A stretch of 64,000 bases of DNA, taken from positions 141,631,423-141,695,422 of the forward strand of contig OY998181.1 in NCBI GenBank assembly GCA_963921935.1. Direction: 5' to 3'. Origin of the DNA: Galeruca laticollis (Eukaryota; Arthropoda; Insecta; Coleoptera; Chrysomelidae). Shown here one piece after another: positions 61,928 to 64,000 of this stretch. A program made the position numbers and the translations under genes. Each line of letters begins with the position of its first letter. Position 1 is the first letter of the stretch. The notes below the pieces were generated by a model. It made no database searches. It had not been told where the DNA came from and worked only from the letters and a program-made list of their open reading frames with translations.

Positions 61928-62249
61928 TTCAAACATGTTCACTACCTAATTTTCGTTCTTCTCTGTCCCTCACTTATAAATTTCTTTTACTTTTTAATGT
62001 CTATTACTTCTTCTCACCAACACTTCTTATCATAAAATATTGACATTCCTTATCCTCAATTTTACAATCTTTTGCAAACTTAAAACACATTTTTTCCAAA
62101 ATTTTTATCTCCTACGTGACAGTTCCCAACCTTCTGACATTTCTCTCTCTAATTTTTTTTTAGAATTTTTCACTTCATGTTATCAATGTATATTTTTGGT
62201 TATGGAACTGTCACATTCTACATCATCATGATATTAAAAGTTTTATTTT
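61928..62249. other. T-rich spacer
   Basis: No gene was recognised. Pyrimidine-rich text on plus with repeated 'ttctc' and 'cttat' words. Confidence 0.4.
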
Positions 62250-62503
62250 AAATAGTGAATCAAAACAGTACCTCCTTATTGTTCCCTAATGGACGTGTCT
62301 TGGGCGGTCCCGGAGGTCTGCACATCGGCACTTCCATTTAAGGATTCTTTGGGTGAGAGGTAACTGTCCTGTACCACGTAGCTCTCACTCATGAACGACA
62401 TGTTCGAAAAATTCATAAATAAAAAATGTATGTATTATACTAAATAGAGGTCGTAAAAGGTGGGCGGGGCTTACACCGTAGCTGCGCATGCGCTCTGGTA
62501 ACA
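62250..62503 (-). repeat. Probable partial 3' LTR of a Gypsy element
   Basis: On minus, a G run (62504-62510, 'AGCGGGGGGA') is followed at 62503 by TGTTACCAGAGCGCATGCGC, i.e. a polypurine tract and then an LTR start TGTTA. This comes just after the end of the integrase frame at 62592. The far end is uncertain, around 62250, because no second LTR is in the window. Confidence 0.6.
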
Positions 62504-62591
62504 TCCCCCCGCTACGAAGGTCGAACTGTCGGGTATGTTTATTTAAAAGGAAAGAAAAATTTTTACAAGTTTTTACAATGTTTGTATTGTT

Positions 62592-63500
62592 TTAAGTGTC
62601 GGCTTCGTTTTCTATTTCGTCCGGTAGGTCGTCTTCGGCTTGCCTCTCTGGAGGAGCGGGTCGTAAGTCGTCCACGTGAATGATGGCTGTGGAGCCGTCC
62701 TCCTTCTCGACTTCATACGTATGAAGGCCGAGGTCTTTCCGGATTGTGTGGGGTCCTGTCCAGGTGGGCCCGAAGTTGCCTCTGGTTGGGTTGCGGGCGA
62801 GGACTTTTTCGCGTGTCTGGTATTTGGGGCAGTTCGGCTGCATCTCTGGGAGGAGATTCCTAGCGTAGACTGTGGCTCGGCGCTTGGCAGTTTCTATGCG
62901 CTGTTCTCGTTGTTCCGACGTATTCTAGGGTCCTGCGCTAGGTTGTTCCTCTGGTCGTCTTGGATCGTAACCTAGCAGCAGTTGGGCGGGTGTTGTTCGT
63001 GTAGCTGCGTTTGCTCGTGTCCTCAAACTGAAAATAGCCTCGGGCAGATGTTCTTCCCATCTGTTGTCGTCTGGGTTGGCGACTTTGGTCCTGAGGATTT
63101 TTTTCAGCTCTTGGACTTGGCGTTCTACAGGGTTTGCCCTCTGGTGGTACGTCGGAGAGAACTCTTGCGTTATGTGGTTCTGAGCTAGGAATCTTTCCTA
63201 GATGTCGCCTCTAAATTGGGCCCCATTGTCTGTTATTATGCGGGATGGGTATCCCCAACGGTTGCATATCTCCTCCTTGATGAATTGCACAGCTTGCAGA
63301 CTTTTGGCTGCTGGGACACATCGGTATTCCATCCAGTGGTAGAGCGTATCCGTGGCAAGCAGTATGTACCTGTTCTTTCTCCCTCTGGACGGCGGGTAAG
63401 GTCCTAAGATATCGAAGGATACCGTGTGCCATGGCGCTTCCGAGAGTCTGGGCTATGCAGGGGCTGGTGTTTGGCGGGCGGCAGCTTTTGTGGTGGCGCA
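62592..63500 (-). pseudogene. Gypsy integrase and C-terminal pol tail
   Basis: On minus from 63500: the last Cys pair of the zinc domain ('LVCATTKAAARQT'), then, one frame over, 'SFDILGPYPPSRGRKNRYIL' (first catalytic Asp) and 'SRIITDNGAQFRGDI' (second). After a stop at 63199 come 'THQRANPVERQVQELK'-type sequence (third, Glu) and the C-terminal tail, open at 62843-62592: 'REKVLARNPTRGNFGPTWTG', 'STAIIHVDDLRPAPPER'. It ends in a stop at 62592. It is markedly more GC-rich than its surroundings, which suggests a younger insert or a different base history. Reverse transcriptase is absent: the copy is cut at 63500. Confidence 0.85.
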
Positions 63501-63504
63501 GACA

Positions 63505-63785
63505 AGGCAGTAATTTGCTATATATGTTAATTGAAGAATTGCTTTTTTTGGAAGATTCTTTAATAATATGTTGTGTATTTCGTCTAAGCCAGGGGCTGTT
63601 TTGTTTTTTAGTTTTTGTATTGTGATGTAGACTTTTGTAAATGATACAAGATCTTTGGTGTTATGTGTGTTTATTGAGTGTAAATGTTGATGTACAGAAT
63701 GAATTATGTTGTGATGTTGTTGTGTATGTAGTGTATTATTTATGAAATTAACTGTCTCGACCCTTACTTCGTGGAATATGCTCAT
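63505..63785 (-). pseudogene. Jockey-like LINE fragment (start of reverse transcriptase)
   Basis: The frame from 63785 gives 'FTKVYITIQKLKNKTAPGLD' and 'IHNILLKNLPKKAILQLTYI', the first conserved block of Jockey-clade reverse transcriptases. It then passes without a stop into the Gypsy zinc-domain text at about 63500, so one open frame joins two unrelated elements. The remainder of the enzyme is absent. Confidence 0.72.
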
Positions 63786-64000
63786 ATTAGTGTTTTTAAA
63801 TGAAACTCACGGTCTCTAGTTAATTCCACAATATAATAAAAGTTATTGAAAATTCTAAAAAATTGACAATTGTTTCGATAAATTAATATCATCGTCAGAA
63901 TGACAGAAGTTACATTTCATTTTATGCCTACCTGATGTTTAGTAGTTATTTTTGGCTAGACCAAGAAGTAACCTAACTTGTGATTGGCTTAATATATGTT
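63739..64000. repeat. Dispersed repeats shared with 57149 and with 39955
   Basis: 63739-63797 repeats the segment at 57149-57205. 63850-63915 ('ttctaaaaaattgacaattg', 'tcagaatgacagaagttac') repeats 39985-40060 in the same orientation. They sit next to each other here, which suggests they belong to one larger element whose pieces are scattered elsewhere. Confidence 0.7.

Overview
This is a piece of an AT-rich animal nuclear genome, almost certainly an insect. The evidence is canonical GT..AG splice sites, insect-type non-LTR retrotransposons (I-like, RNase H-bearing LOA/R1-like, and a craniofacial-development-protein-2-like clade), BEL/Pao and Gypsy LTR elements, DD41D mariner elements, and an orthomyxovirus-like nucleoprotein gene of the kind seen as endogenous copies in arthropods. 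I cannot name the order or species. I see no bacterial-type operon, tRNA, rRNA or CRISPR array, and no clearly functional host gene. The window is a mosaic of nested mobile elements and repeats, most of them lying with coding strand minus.

Layout: 1-5.3 kb holds a ~174-bp satellite, a decayed BED/DUF659 hAT and a Tc1/mariner tail. 5.4-7.1 kb is a complete-ended DD41D mariner. 7.5-8.0 kb is a 160-bp tandem repeat. 8.1-10.2 kb is a LINE. 10.5-16.5 kb is a pogo-type element with a 3.0-kb hAT inserted in it. 16.7-18.1 kb is a DUF7869-like pseudogene, followed by a ~41-bp minisatellite. 19.8-22.2 kb is a GTF2IRD2/ZBED-like hAT. 22.3-23.1 kb is a LINE endonuclease. 25.15-26.7 kb is a second DD41D mariner, next to two exons resembling DUF4806. 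27.4-31.6 kb holds two LINEs. 31.6-36.7 kb is a Gypsy element split by a pogo element whose transposase is intact. 37-38.2 kb is a nested pair of non-autonomous elements. 39.6-40.1 kb is the satellite again, inverted. 40.6-44.5 kb is a ~145-bp tandem array split by a piggyBac. 45.3-49.3 kb is another hAT. 49.5 kb is a BEL/Pao tail. 49.8-55.1 kb is a Tigger/pogo element split by a 3.5-kb insertion that carries an uninterrupted orthomyxovirus-like nucleoprotein ORF between near-identical 237-bp direct repeats. 55.2-58.2 kb holds SWIM/YqaJ and DUF7869-like genes. 58.7-61.9 kb holds two piggyBacs. 62.2-64 kb is a Gypsy integrase/LTR fragment fused to a Jockey-like LINE.

The most notable locus is the nucleoprotein at 52040-53698 (minus). 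Its ORF is 552 codons with no internal stop. It is followed by a 16-base A run on its own strand, and it sits inside an insertion with a 5-bp target duplication. The second is the pogo element at 31991-35414, which has an intact ~762-residue transposase, matching ends, a TA duplication and about ten subterminal copies of a short motif.

Insertion order can be read in several places. The hAT at 10.6 kb is younger than its pogo host. The pogo at 32 kb is younger than the Gypsy. The nucleoprotein insertion is younger than the Tigger. The piggyBac at 41.8 kb is younger than the tandem array.
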